From the NCBI GenBank assembly GCA_964527205.1, contig CAZGQG010000050.1, positions 1-9,181 on the forward strand: DNA of 9,181 bases, given 5' to 3'. This document shows, piece after piece, positions 1-6,731 of this stretch. The stretch is from JARICQ01 sp964527205 (lineage in GTDB: Bacteria; Bacillota; Clostridia; Tissierellales; Tissierellaceae). The stretch's first letter is position 1. Each line of letters begins with the position of its first letter. Under the pieces are notes generated by a model. It had not been told where the DNA came from and did no database searches. It saw nothing but the letters and a program-made list of their open reading frames with translations. The position numbers and the translations under genes are program-made.

Positions 1-42
1 GTTTTTTAACAAATGGATGAAATATAAGTAGATTTATGATAA

Positions 43-48
43 TATAAT
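43..48 (+). promoter_or_regulatory. Possible -10 box upstream of the MATE gene
   Basis: A perfect TATAAT lies 36 bp before the MATE start codon. No convincing -35 hexamer is seen 16-18 bp upstream, so this may be chance in AT-rich DNA or a promoter that depends on an activator. Confidence 0.25.
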
Positions 49-84
49 AGGGTTGTTCAAATAATAAGCAAGAGGAGAGATTAA

Positions 85-1437
85 ATGGGAGAAAGATTAC
101 ATAAAAACCCTATGGGATATAAAGAGATTTTGCCCTTACTTATAAAAATGTCCCTGCCAATAATGCTATCTATGTTTATACAATCCTTATATAATATTAC
201 AGATTCATACTTTGTATCCCAAATTAGTGAAAAAGCTTTAAGAGCAACCTCCCTATCCTATCCAATTCAAATAGTAATTATTGCCTTTGGAGTTGGTACA
301 GGTATTGGTATAAATTCTTTTATATCAAGGGCCCTAGGCTCAGGTAGAGTTGAAAGAGCAAACAAGGGTGCAATGCATGGTTTACTACTAGTGTTTATTT
401 CCTGGGCAATATTTTTAATTTTTAGGCTAACTTTAATGGAAAGATTCTTAGATTATTTTACCAATGATCCTGTGGTTAAAGCTATGGGAATAGAATACTT
501 AGGCTTAATAACTACATTTTCATTTTTATCCATATTACAAATAACCATAGAAAAAACAATACAGGGAACGGGTAATATGGTTTTACCTATGATAATTCAA
601 GGGGTAGGAGCCATAATAAACATAATATTAGATCCAATAATGATCTTTGGCTTGTTAGGATTTCCAGCAATGGGAATAAGAGGTGCAGCTATTGCCACCC
701 TTATAGGACAAGGCTTAGGTGCCTTATTAGGATTAATATTCTTATTTTCCAAAAGGGTCAGCTTGGAAATTAATTTTAAAAACTTCAAATTTTCTAGTCA
801 AATTATAAAAGATATATATGTAGTTGGATTTCCTAGTATTTTCATTCAATCAGTAACTGCCTTTGTAACTATAATATTTAACTTAATAGTAGTAAGGCAT
901 TCTGAGTTAGCTGTATCAGTATTAGGAGTTTACTTTAAACTAGAATCATTTATTTTAATGCCAGTATTGGGGATAACCCAGGGAGTCTTACCCTTAATAG
1001 GCTATAATTATGGTGCTAAGATAAAAGAGAGAATAAATGAAACCTACCGCTATGGTTTAATCTTAGCCTTAATAGTAATGGGAGCAGGAACTTTAATATT
1101 TCAAATATTCCCTAGACAATTAATGGGTATATTTGCGGACAATAGTGAAATGATAGAAATAGGCGTATATACACTTAGAATAATATCTACAAGTTATTTG
1201 TTTGCGGCAATTGGAATAATAAACTCCACTTATTTCCAGGCCTTAGGCCTAGGAAAATATAGTTTATTAATATCATCCTTAAGACAAATAATCATAATAA
1301 TACCCTTAGCCTATGGATTTTCATTTATAGGTCTTAATTGGATATGGCTTTCATATCCAATAGCAGAGATACTAGCCACTATTGTTTCAGTAAGCTTACA
1401 AAAGAAAGCAAGAATAAAATATATTGATATACTATAA
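85..1437 (+). CDS. MATE family efflux transporter
   Basis: Predicted inner-membrane exporter of the MATE (multidrug and toxic compound extrusion) family, which moves cationic drugs or metabolites out of the cell in exchange for Na+ or H+. At 450 aa it has the usual family length. Two homologous halves can be seen: the first runs from about residue 15 to 225, with LPIMLSMFIQSLYNITDSYF (D40 in TM1), GTGNMV at 161-166 and ILDPIMIFG at 181-189. The second begins near 245 with VVGFPSIFIQS and includes GVLPLIGYNYGA at 300-311. Roughly twelve hydrophobic spans are present. The ATG is supported by AGGAG at 73-77, seven bases upstream. The substrate cannot be told from sequence. It stands 85 bp before the ATPase gene with no clear terminator between, so partial co-transcription is possible, but no functional link is evident. 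Confidence 0.93.
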   Translation: MGERLHKNPMGYKEILPLLIKMSLPIMLSMFIQSLYNITDSYFVSQISEKALRATSLSYPIQIVIIAFGVGTGIGINSFISRALGSGRVERANKGAMHGLLLVFISWAIFLIFRLTLMERFLDYFTNDPVVKAMGIEYLGLITTFSFLSILQITIEKTIQGTGNMVLPMIIQGVGAIINIILDPIMIFGLLGFPAMGIRGAAIATLIGQGLGALLGLIFLFSKRVSLEINFKNFKFSSQIIKDIYVVGFPSIFIQSVTAFVTIIFNLIVVRHSELAVSVLGVYFKLESFILMPVLGITQGVLPLIGYNYGAKIKERINETYRYGLILALIVMGAGTLIFQIFPRQLMGIFADNSEMIEIGVYTLRIISTSYLFAAIGIINSTYFQALGLGKYSLLISSLRQIIIIIPLAYGFSFIGLNWIWLSYPIAEILATIVSVSLQKKARIKYIDIL

Positions 1438-1522
1438 GAATGATTTTATAAGAATTATTTATGGAATGGTGCTAGAATATAAATAGGATAAGTTAAACAT
1501 AAGGCTTAAAGGAGAGAAGCTA

Positions 1523-2377
1523 ATGGCATATATTAAAAGTTTTAATTTTCCAAGTAGAGAAATGGAATTTGATTTCTTTTTGAAAATAAAAAGAACATGC
1601 TATGACTCTTTTTATCCTTTTCAAATATTATCAAGGCATAGTTTTGAAAGAATTGATCTTGATCAGATTACTATCTTATATGGTGGCAATGGCTCAGGAA
1701 AATCAACAGCATTAAATATCATAGGGGAGAAAATAGGGGTTCATCGTGATTCTATCTATAATAAATCCAATTTTTATAATGATTATATCCATAGGTGCAG
1801 CATGGAAACCTATAAGGAAATCCCTGAAAATAGCAGAATAATCACTAGCGATGATGTATTTGACTACATATTAAATATTCGCAATCTAAATGCGGGGATA
1901 GATCAAAAGAGAGAAGAAATATTTGAAGAGTATTTAGATGTGAAACACTCTAAATTTCAAATGAGATCCTTAGAAGATTATGAAGAAATCAAGAGAATAA
2001 ATGATGCAAGAAGGAAAACCCAATCAAGCTTTGTGAGAAGTGAATTAATGGATAATGTTAGGAGCTTTTCAAATGGTGAAAATGCATTTCAATATTTTAC
2101 AGAAAAAATTGAAGAAAATGGAGTCTATCTATTAGATGAGCCTGAAAATAGTCTTTCCCCAAAATTACAGATGGAGCTAAGGAAATTTATTGAAGATTCT
2201 GCTCGTTTTTTTGGATGTCAGTTTATTATATCAACTCATTCCCCATTTATGCTAGCTTTACATGGGGCGAAGATATATGACCTTGATGAAAACCCTGTCA
2301 GAGTTAAGAAATGGACAGAGCTTGAGAATGTGCGTATGTATTATGAGTTCTTTAAAGAACATGATGGTAAATTTTAA
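1523..2377 (+). CDS. Stand-alone ABC-type AAA family ATPase
   Basis: Soluble 284-aa ATPase with a complete ABC/SMC-type nucleotide-binding fold and no membrane segment. Visible motifs are Walker A GGNGSGKST (residues 54-62, K60), an ABC-signature-like SFSNGE (181-186), Walker B VYLLDEP (201-207, with D205 and E206), a D-loop-like segment (208-213) and an H-loop STHSP (H239). Between Walker A and the signature lies a mostly helical, charged insert (about residues 70-180) that may be a short coiled or lid region. Such single-domain ATPases (AAA_21/AAA_23-like) are common in Firmicutes and mostly uncharacterised; some relatives work in defence or DNA repair, others next to transporters. The start follows AAAGGAGAG at 1508-1516. 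The downstream acetyltransferase begins 20 nt after the stop, so the two are probably in one transcript. The family call is firm; the role is unknown. Confidence 0.85.
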   Translation: MAYIKSFNFPSREMEFDFFLKIKRTCYDSFYPFQILSRHSFERIDLDQITILYGGNGSGKSTALNIIGEKIGVHRDSIYNKSNFYNDYIHRCSMETYKEIPENSRIITSDDVFDYILNIRNLNAGIDQKREEIFEEYLDVKHSKFQMRSLEDYEEIKRINDARRKTQSSFVRSELMDNVRSFSNGENAFQYFTEKIEENGVYLLDEPENSLSPKLQMELRKFIEDSARFFGCQFIISTHSPFMLALHGAKIYDLDENPVRVKKWTELENVRMYYEFFKEHDGKF

Positions 2378-2397
2378 ATTACAAAGGAGTAAGAATA

Positions 2398-2913
2398 ATG
2401 AAAACCAAGGATATAGAAACAGAAAGATTAATACTTAAAAGTATGACTTTAGATGATTGTGATTTTGCGGCTAAATTATGGGGAGACCCTGAAACGGGGA
2501 AATATCTGAACAATCCACCATATAATAATGGTGAAGAACTTAGAGAACTAATTTTTGATATTGATGATTGGGAAGATGAGTATCCATTTATAGCCTATGA
2601 TAAGCTAACAAATAAACCAATAGGAACTTGCTGCATAGGAACAGAGGGGCCAGAGGGATCATGGGGATTTGGATATGATATTGTAAAAGACCAATGGGGG
2701 AAGGGATATGCAACTGAAATGGCAAAAGTAATGATTGAATTTGCCTATTCACTAGGGGTTAGAGATTTTTATTGTACTGTTGCTACAGAGAATATAGCAT
2801 CTTGCCGTGTAATGGAAAAGTGTGGACTTAAAGCAGATATAACTAGTAGCTTTAAAAATCATAATACTGGTGTTGAGCATGAATCCACTATTTATAAAAT
2901 GAAATTAAAATAA
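2398..2913 (+). CDS. GNAT family N-acetyltransferase, RimJ/RimL type
   Basis: Cytoplasmic 171-aa acetyl-CoA-dependent N-acetyltransferase of the Acetyltransf_3 (RimJ/RimL-like) group. It opens with the group's typical ETERLILKSMTLDD (residues 7-20). The acetyl-CoA pyrophosphate-binding loop is QWGKGYATE (99-107, matching Q/R-x-x-G-x-G/A), and NIASCRVMEKCGL (132-144) is the conserved helix with the Asn often seen in this group. The acceptor (protein N-terminus, small amine or antibiotic) cannot be told. AAAGGAG at 2383-2389 sits eight bases before the ATG, and the ATPase stop is only 20 nt upstream, which suggests co-transcription. Length and motifs are complete, with no sign of damage. It is not of the short toxin (TacT) type. 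Confidence 0.88.
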   Translation: MKTKDIETERLILKSMTLDDCDFAAKLWGDPETGKYLNNPPYNNGEELRELIFDIDDWEDEYPFIAYDKLTNKPIGTCCIGTEGPEGSWGFGYDIVKDQWGKGYATEMAKVMIEFAYSLGVRDFYCTVATENIASCRVMEKCGLKADITSSFKNHNTGVEHESTIYKMKLK

Positions 2914-2964
2914 ATAGAAGTTGAAAATTAAGTTTTATAACTTTAGGAAGTCACTTTATGAACT

Positions 2965-2970
2965 AGGAGG
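2965..2970 (+). promoter_or_regulatory. Ribosome binding site favouring a TTG start at 2980
   Basis: A perfect AGGAGG directly abuts GTG at 2971, too close for that codon to initiate. The in-frame TTG at 2980 is nine bases away, a workable spacing, so TTG is the better start. Confidence 0.6.
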
Positions 2971-2979
2971 GTGGGTAAT

Positions 2980-3687
2980 TTGAATTGCAATAAATGCGGA
3001 TTTTACTCTTATGAAGATGAATATATCTGTCTTAATTGTGAAAGCATGCAAGATAGAGAATTTCCTATAGATCAATATGAAAAAACCCTTTTTATTCATG
3101 AAAAAATTATTGAACTTAATAAGATCAAAAAAAGACTAGCTATATTAAGATTTGGAAGACGGCTTTCTATTCTATTATTTTTTATACAATTAGTATGGGC
3201 CTTTTGGATGCATGGCTTTGTTGAGATTAGGATTCCTAAACCCAACTATGACATTGCCTCCTATTCTATAGTATTTGCAATGGCTCTGTATGGAATAATC
3301 TTAGGAAAACCTGAGCTTCTTTCCAAGAAAGAATATACAAAGCTAAGGCAGCCTAAAGGCTTAATCCCAGAATTAAAGGAGAGCAAGATTACTTATATTG
3401 TTGCATTATTATTCATATTGCTTATAAATTATTTTATTTATTTTAAGTTTTTGAAGGATTTATTTATAAATGATATTATAGCCAGGCAAAACATGAAACT
3501 TGAAACTTTTGGAGCAGAGAAATTGGCAAATATATTTACTGTAAGGTTTTGCATACAAAATCTGGGGATAGGAATTTATTATGCAATTCATCCTATATTT
3601 GAAATTACAAATGCTGATTATTTTATATTGGATAGAATGGATGAATTTAAGAAGGAAAAATCTGAGGGTACTGTTAATAAGATATAG
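2980..3687 (+). CDS. Zinc-ribbon membrane protein of unknown function
   Basis: I do not recognise a named family. From the TTG start the product is 235 aa and begins with a four-cysteine zinc ribbon, C3-x2-C6 and C17-x2-C20, expected to bind one zinc. A charged helical stretch follows (about 30-60), then hydrophobic segments near residues 62-78, 94-109 and 136-158 that look membrane-spanning, and a weaker one near 187-207. The C-terminus is charged and acidic/lysine-rich. This looks like a membrane protein with a cytoplasmic zinc-ribbon head, a layout often seen in uncharacterised Firmicute proteins. A GTG at 2971 in the same frame would add three residues but lies against the Shine-Dalgarno. 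It sits 66 bp after the acetyltransferase gene and is followed by the terminator at 3758-3784, so it is probably the last gene of that block. Confidence 0.7.
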   Translation: MNCNKCGFYSYEDEYICLNCESMQDREFPIDQYEKTLFIHEKIIELNKIKKRLAILRFGRRLSILLFFIQLVWAFWMHGFVEIRIPKPNYDIASYSIVFAMALYGIILGKPELLSKKEYTKLRQPKGLIPELKESKITYIVALLFILLINYFIYFKFLKDLFINDIIARQNMKLETFGAEKLANIFTVRFCIQNLGIGIYYAIHPIFEITNADYFILDRMDEFKKEKSEGTVNKI

Positions 3688-3720
3688 TATTAGAAATAAA
3701 TTATTATACATACAGTAAAT

Positions 3721-3799
3721 AAAACTAGTTTGCATAATTATATAAGCTAAATATTCTAAAGTATCTCCCAGGAGGTACTTTTTTGATTTTACTAGTTTT
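3721..3799. repeat. Outer inverted repeat around the terminator
   Basis: AAAACTAGT at 3721-3729 is the exact reverse complement of ACTAGTTTT at 3791-3799. The two arms flank the terminator hairpin at 3758-3784. The arms are short and AT-rich, so this may be coincidence. Confidence 0.35.
3758..3784 (+). terminator. Rho-independent terminator
   Basis: AAAGTATCTCC (3758-3768) pairs with GGAGGTACTTT (3771-3781) with one T-G wobble, and six T occupy 3779-3784. The very tight loop opens to about four bases if the innermost pair is not formed. It ends the transcript from the zinc-ribbon gene and probably from the genes before it, and isolates the restriction-modification locus. Confidence 0.8.
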
Positions 3800-3864
3800 T
3801 ATGTCCTGCTTTTCATTAAATTCATCATTCTATAGTTAGAGCTTTATTCCTTAAAAATACAGGC

Positions 3865-3891
3865 TTGCAAATATATATAATATGATATAAT
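3865..3891 (+). promoter_or_regulatory. Candidate promoter for the type I restriction-modification locus
   Basis: TTGCAA (3865-3870) and TATAAT (3886-3891) are separated by 15 bp, slightly short for a sigma-A promoter. A second TATAAT lies at 3876-3881. The site is between the terminator at 3758-3784 and hsdM, where a promoter is needed. Confidence 0.45.
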
Positions 3892-3949
3892 CAAAATAAT
3901 AGATTAAATTGAATAATGAAAAAAATCATATATTCAATCATTAAGAATA

Positions 3950-3955
3950 GGGGAG
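3950..3955 (+). promoter_or_regulatory. Ribosome binding site deciding the hsdM start
   Basis: GGGGAG followed by five bases and ATG at 3961. The upstream in-frame ATG at 3916 has no Shine-Dalgarno, and its 15 extra residues do not resemble HsdM N-termini. Confidence 0.7.
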
Positions 3956-3960
3956 ATAAA

Positions 3961-5460
3961 ATGCCAATCAATACAGCTAGCTTAGGATTCGAGAAGGACA
4001 TATGGAGTGCTGCAGATAAGTTGAGAGGGAATATGGATGCCTCTGAATACAAGCATGTAGTACTAGGACTTATATTTCTAAAATACATATCTGATAGTTT
4101 TGAAAGTAAATATGAGGAGCTTGTAGAAGAAGGAGCAGGCTTTGAAGAGGAAAGAGATGAATACTTAGCAGACAATATATTCTATGTGCCAGAAAAGGCA
4201 AGATGGGACTACATAGCTAAACATGCTAATGATCAGGAAATAGGACAAATCATAGATAATGCTATGGTTGAAATAGAGAGGGAAAACATAAGGCTTAAGG
4301 GAATATTACCTAAGACCTTTGCAAGACCTGAGTTAGATAAGAGAAGGTTAGGGGAAGTAGTGGATATATTTACTAATATGCCCCTAGTAGACAATAGTGA
4401 TAAGAAAGATGTCATTGGCAGGACTTATGAATACTGTTTAGCAATGTTTGCAGAGCAGGAAGGCAAGAGGGCAGGAGAGTTCTACACTCCATCAAGCATT
4501 GTAATAACATTAGTAGAGATTCTAGAGCCTTATAATGGCAGAGTTTATGACCCTTGCTGTGGGGCAGGTGGTATGTTTGTTCAGTCTGCCAACTTTGTAA
4601 AGAATCATCATGGTAATATAAGGGACCTTTCAGTTTTTGGTCAGGAGTCTAATCCTACAACATGGAAATTAGCCCAGATGAACCTAGCCATAAGAGGCAT
4701 AGAAGCAGATCTTGGAGAGACCTATGCAGATACCTTCTTCAATAACCAACACCCAAGGCTTAGAGCAGATTTTGTAATGGCCAATCCACCTTTTAATATG
4801 TCTGATTGGGGTGGGGACAAGCTTGAAGAGGACAGTCGCTGGAAATATGGAACTCCACCAAAAGGAAATGCCAACTTTGCTTGGCTGCAACATATGATCT
4901 ACCACCTATCACCTAAGGGGAAAATAGGCATGGTATTAGCCAATGGATCCCTTTCCAGTCAAACATCAAGAGAAGGAGAAATAAGGGAGAACATAATAAA
5001 AGATGACCTAGTAGAATGTATAATAGCCATGCCTACACAGCTATTCTATTCCACAGGCATACCTGTATCCTTATGGATATTAAATAAAGATAAGAAACAA
5101 AAGGGTAAAACCCTATTTATAGATGCAAGAAATATGGGAGAAATGGTAACCAGGGCCCATAGAGATCTTAGAGAAGAAGAAATAACTAATATATCTGATG
5201 CCTATAAAGACTTTGTAAGAGGAGAACTGGAAGAAATCCAAGGTTACTCTGCAGTAGCTACTTTAGAGGACATAGAAAAGCATGACTATGTACTTACACC
5301 AGGTAGGTATGTAGGTATAGAGGAAGAGGAAGATGATGGAATCTCCTTTGAAGAAAAGATGGAAGACCTAACCTCTGAACTCACAGAGCTATTTGAAGAA
5401 GAGAATAAGCTTCAAGATGAGATTAGGGAGAGACTGAAGGTGATTGGATATGAAATCTAA
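3961..5460 (+). CDS. hsdM: Type I restriction-modification DNA methyltransferase subunit HsdM
   Basis: N6-adenine DNA methyltransferase subunit of a type I restriction-modification complex. It transfers a methyl group from S-adenosylmethionine to adenine at the site chosen by HsdS. The 499-aa product is full length. The N-terminal helical domain starts with GFEKDIWSAADKLRGNMD (residues 9-26) and LIFLKYISDSFE (37-48). AGEFYTP lies at 171-177, the SAM-binding motif I DPCCGAGGMF at 197-206, and the catalytic motif IV NPPF at 275-278. The C-terminal segment (about 462-495) is an acidic, probably coiled-coil helix for contact with HsdS. ATG 3961 is chosen over ATG 3916 because of the ribosome binding site. 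The stop overlaps the hsdS start by 11 nt, so translation is probably coupled. All catalytic motifs look intact, so the methylase should be active if HsdS is. Confidence 0.96.
   Translation: MPINTASLGFEKDIWSAADKLRGNMDASEYKHVVLGLIFLKYISDSFESKYEELVEEGAGFEEERDEYLADNIFYVPEKARWDYIAKHANDQEIGQIIDNAMVEIERENIRLKGILPKTFARPELDKRRLGEVVDIFTNMPLVDNSDKKDVIGRTYEYCLAMFAEQEGKRAGEFYTPSSIVITLVEILEPYNGRVYDPCCGAGGMFVQSANFVKNHHGNIRDLSVFGQESNPTTWKLAQMNLAIRGIEADLGETYADTFFNNQHPRLRADFVMANPPFNMSDWGGDKLEEDSRWKYGTPPKGNANFAWLQHMIYHLSPKGKIGMVLANGSLSSQTSREGEIRENIIKDDLVECIIAMPTQLFYSTGIPVSLWILNKDKKQKGKTLFIDARNMGEMVTRAHRDLREEEITNISDAYKDFVRGELEEIQGYSAVATLEDIEKHDYVLTPGRYVGIEEEEDDGISFEEKMEDLTSELTELFEEENKLQDEIRERLKVIGYEI
5437..5444 (+). 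promoter_or_regulatory. Ribosome binding site of hsdS inside the end of hsdM
   Basis: AAGGTGAT ends five bases before ATG 5450. The alternative in-frame TTG at 5444 overlaps this site and is therefore unlikely to be the start. Confidence 0.6.
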
Positions 5461-6659
5461 ATTGCCTGAGGGATGGGAAGAAGTGAAGTTAAAGGAAATA
5501 ATAGAATTAACAATGGGCCAATCTCCAAAGTCTAAATATTATAATGAAATTGGAGAGGGTATGCCTTTTATGCAAGGAAACACAACATTTGGAGACAAAT
5601 ATCCAGAAGNNNNNNNNNNNNNNNNNNNNNNNNNNNNNNNNNNNNNNNNNNNNNNNNNNNNNNNNNNNNNNNNNNNNNNNNNNNNNNNNNNNNNNNNNNN
5701 NNNNNNNNNGAAGAGGGCTGTGTAGTTTAAGAATGAAGAATAATATGCAAGAATTCTTATATTTCTTAATGAAGTATAGCATGCAAGAATTAAAAACACG
5801 AGAAACTGGTACTGTATTTGCTTCTATAAATAAATCAGCTATTGAAAACTTGACTATAAAGTTACCACCACTACCAGAACAAAAAGCAATAGCAGACACC
5901 CTATCATCACTAGACGATAAAATAGAACTAAACAACAAAATCAATGAAAACCTAGAAAAACAAGCCCAAGCTATATTTAAGCATTGGTTTGTAGACTTTG
6001 AATTCCCAAATGAAGAGGGTAAGCCTTATAAATCATCAGGTGGTGAAATGATAGATTCAGAATTAGGTATGATACCTAAGGGGTGGGAAGTAAAGTCTCT
6101 TGATGAAATTGCTGATTACCTAAATGGAATAGCAATAGCTAAATATAAACCAAGAAAAGAAACAGAAAAATCTTTACCTGCAGTTAAAATAAGAGAACTA
6201 AGACAAGGTTATACGGATGATTCAAGTGATCAATGCTTAATATCCGTTGAAGAAAAATATATAATAAATGATTTTGATATGATCTTTTCTTGGTCAGGTA
6301 GTTTATTGATAGATATATGGGTTGGTGGACAAGCAATCCTAAATCAACATCTGTTTAAAGTAACTTCAAATCAATATGATCAATGGTATTATTACTATTG
6401 GACAAAATATTTTATAGATGAATTTATAGAAATTGCTAGAAACAAAGCAACTACTATGGGACATATAAACCGATCTCATCTCGCTGATGCGAAAGTATTG
6501 TTACCTGATTTAAATTCATATGAAGAAATAGGTAAGACACTTGGAATGATATTAGAATTGAAAATGAAGAAAAGAAAGCAAAACCAAGCCCTATCACAAT
6601 TAAGGGATACCCTACTACCAAAACTCATGAGTGGAGAAATTAGAATACCTCTAGATTAA
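5450..6659 (+). CDS. hsdS: Type I restriction-modification specificity subunit HsdS, interrupted by an assembly gap
   Basis: DNA sequence-recognition subunit that tells HsdM and HsdR which bipartite site to bind. Before the gap lie 53 residues of target-recognition domain 1, with the usual opening LPEGWEEVKLKEI. After the gap the reading frame resumes in the expected RGLCSLR block, then the central conserved region LPPLPEQKAIADTL followed by a long helix and the KHWFVDFEFP segment. Domain 2 starts at IPKGWEVKSLDEI, and the protein ends with a second helix and LLPKLMSGEIRIPLD. The frames on the two sides differ because 100 N is a placeholder. The frames join if the missing stretch is a multiple of three, and comparison with the usual domain layout suggests about 35-45 missing residues. 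The gene is probably intact in the organism. Overlap with hsdM fits a joint operon. Confidence 0.88.
5610..5709. other. Assembly gap of 100 N in hsdS
   Basis: Exactly 100 unknown bases, the conventional filler for a scaffold gap of unknown length. It falls in the middle of target-recognition domain 1 of hsdS. A stop codon that seems to end the pre-gap frame at about 5725 is an artefact of the arbitrary gap length. Confidence 0.97.
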
Positions 6660-6731
6660 ATATTAAAATATAAAGAAGTCTCTACAATATATAACCATAT
6701 AAAAGAAGTACAAAAAATAAGGAGGGGTATT

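Noticed and set aside
597..788. Minus-strand open frames within the MATE, zinc-ribbon, hsdM and Ltp-repeat genes (e.g. 597-788, 3460-3735, 3891-4175, 4233-4415, 4684-4905, 6818-7033)
   Set aside because: All are short shadows of strongly supported + strand genes, with low-complexity or unrecognisable products and no ribosome binding logic.
2398..2913. GNAT protein as a toxin of a toxin-antitoxin pair
   Set aside because: It has the length and N-terminal signature of RimJ/RimL-type enzymes, and no ribbon-helix-helix antitoxin gene lies next to it.
2930..2943. Small palindrome AAGTTTTATAACTT after the acetyltransferase gene
   Set aside because: The stem is only five AT-rich pairs and no T-tract follows, so it is not a credible terminator.
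3916..3960. In-frame upstream ATG extending HsdM by 15 residues
   Set aside because: No ribosome binding site precedes it, it lies very close to the candidate -10 box, and the extra residues do not look like HsdM. ATG 3961 has a good Shine-Dalgarno.
5444..5725. Apparent short hsdS frame that stops at about 5725
   Set aside because: The frame change is caused by the arbitrary 100-N filler. The conserved HsdS sequence resumes in another frame right after the gap, so this is not evidence of a broken gene.
5507..5944. Minus-strand open frames crossing the gap
   Set aside because: They exist mainly because N codons cannot be stops, they lie opposite clear HsdS coding sequence, and they show no recognisable motifs.
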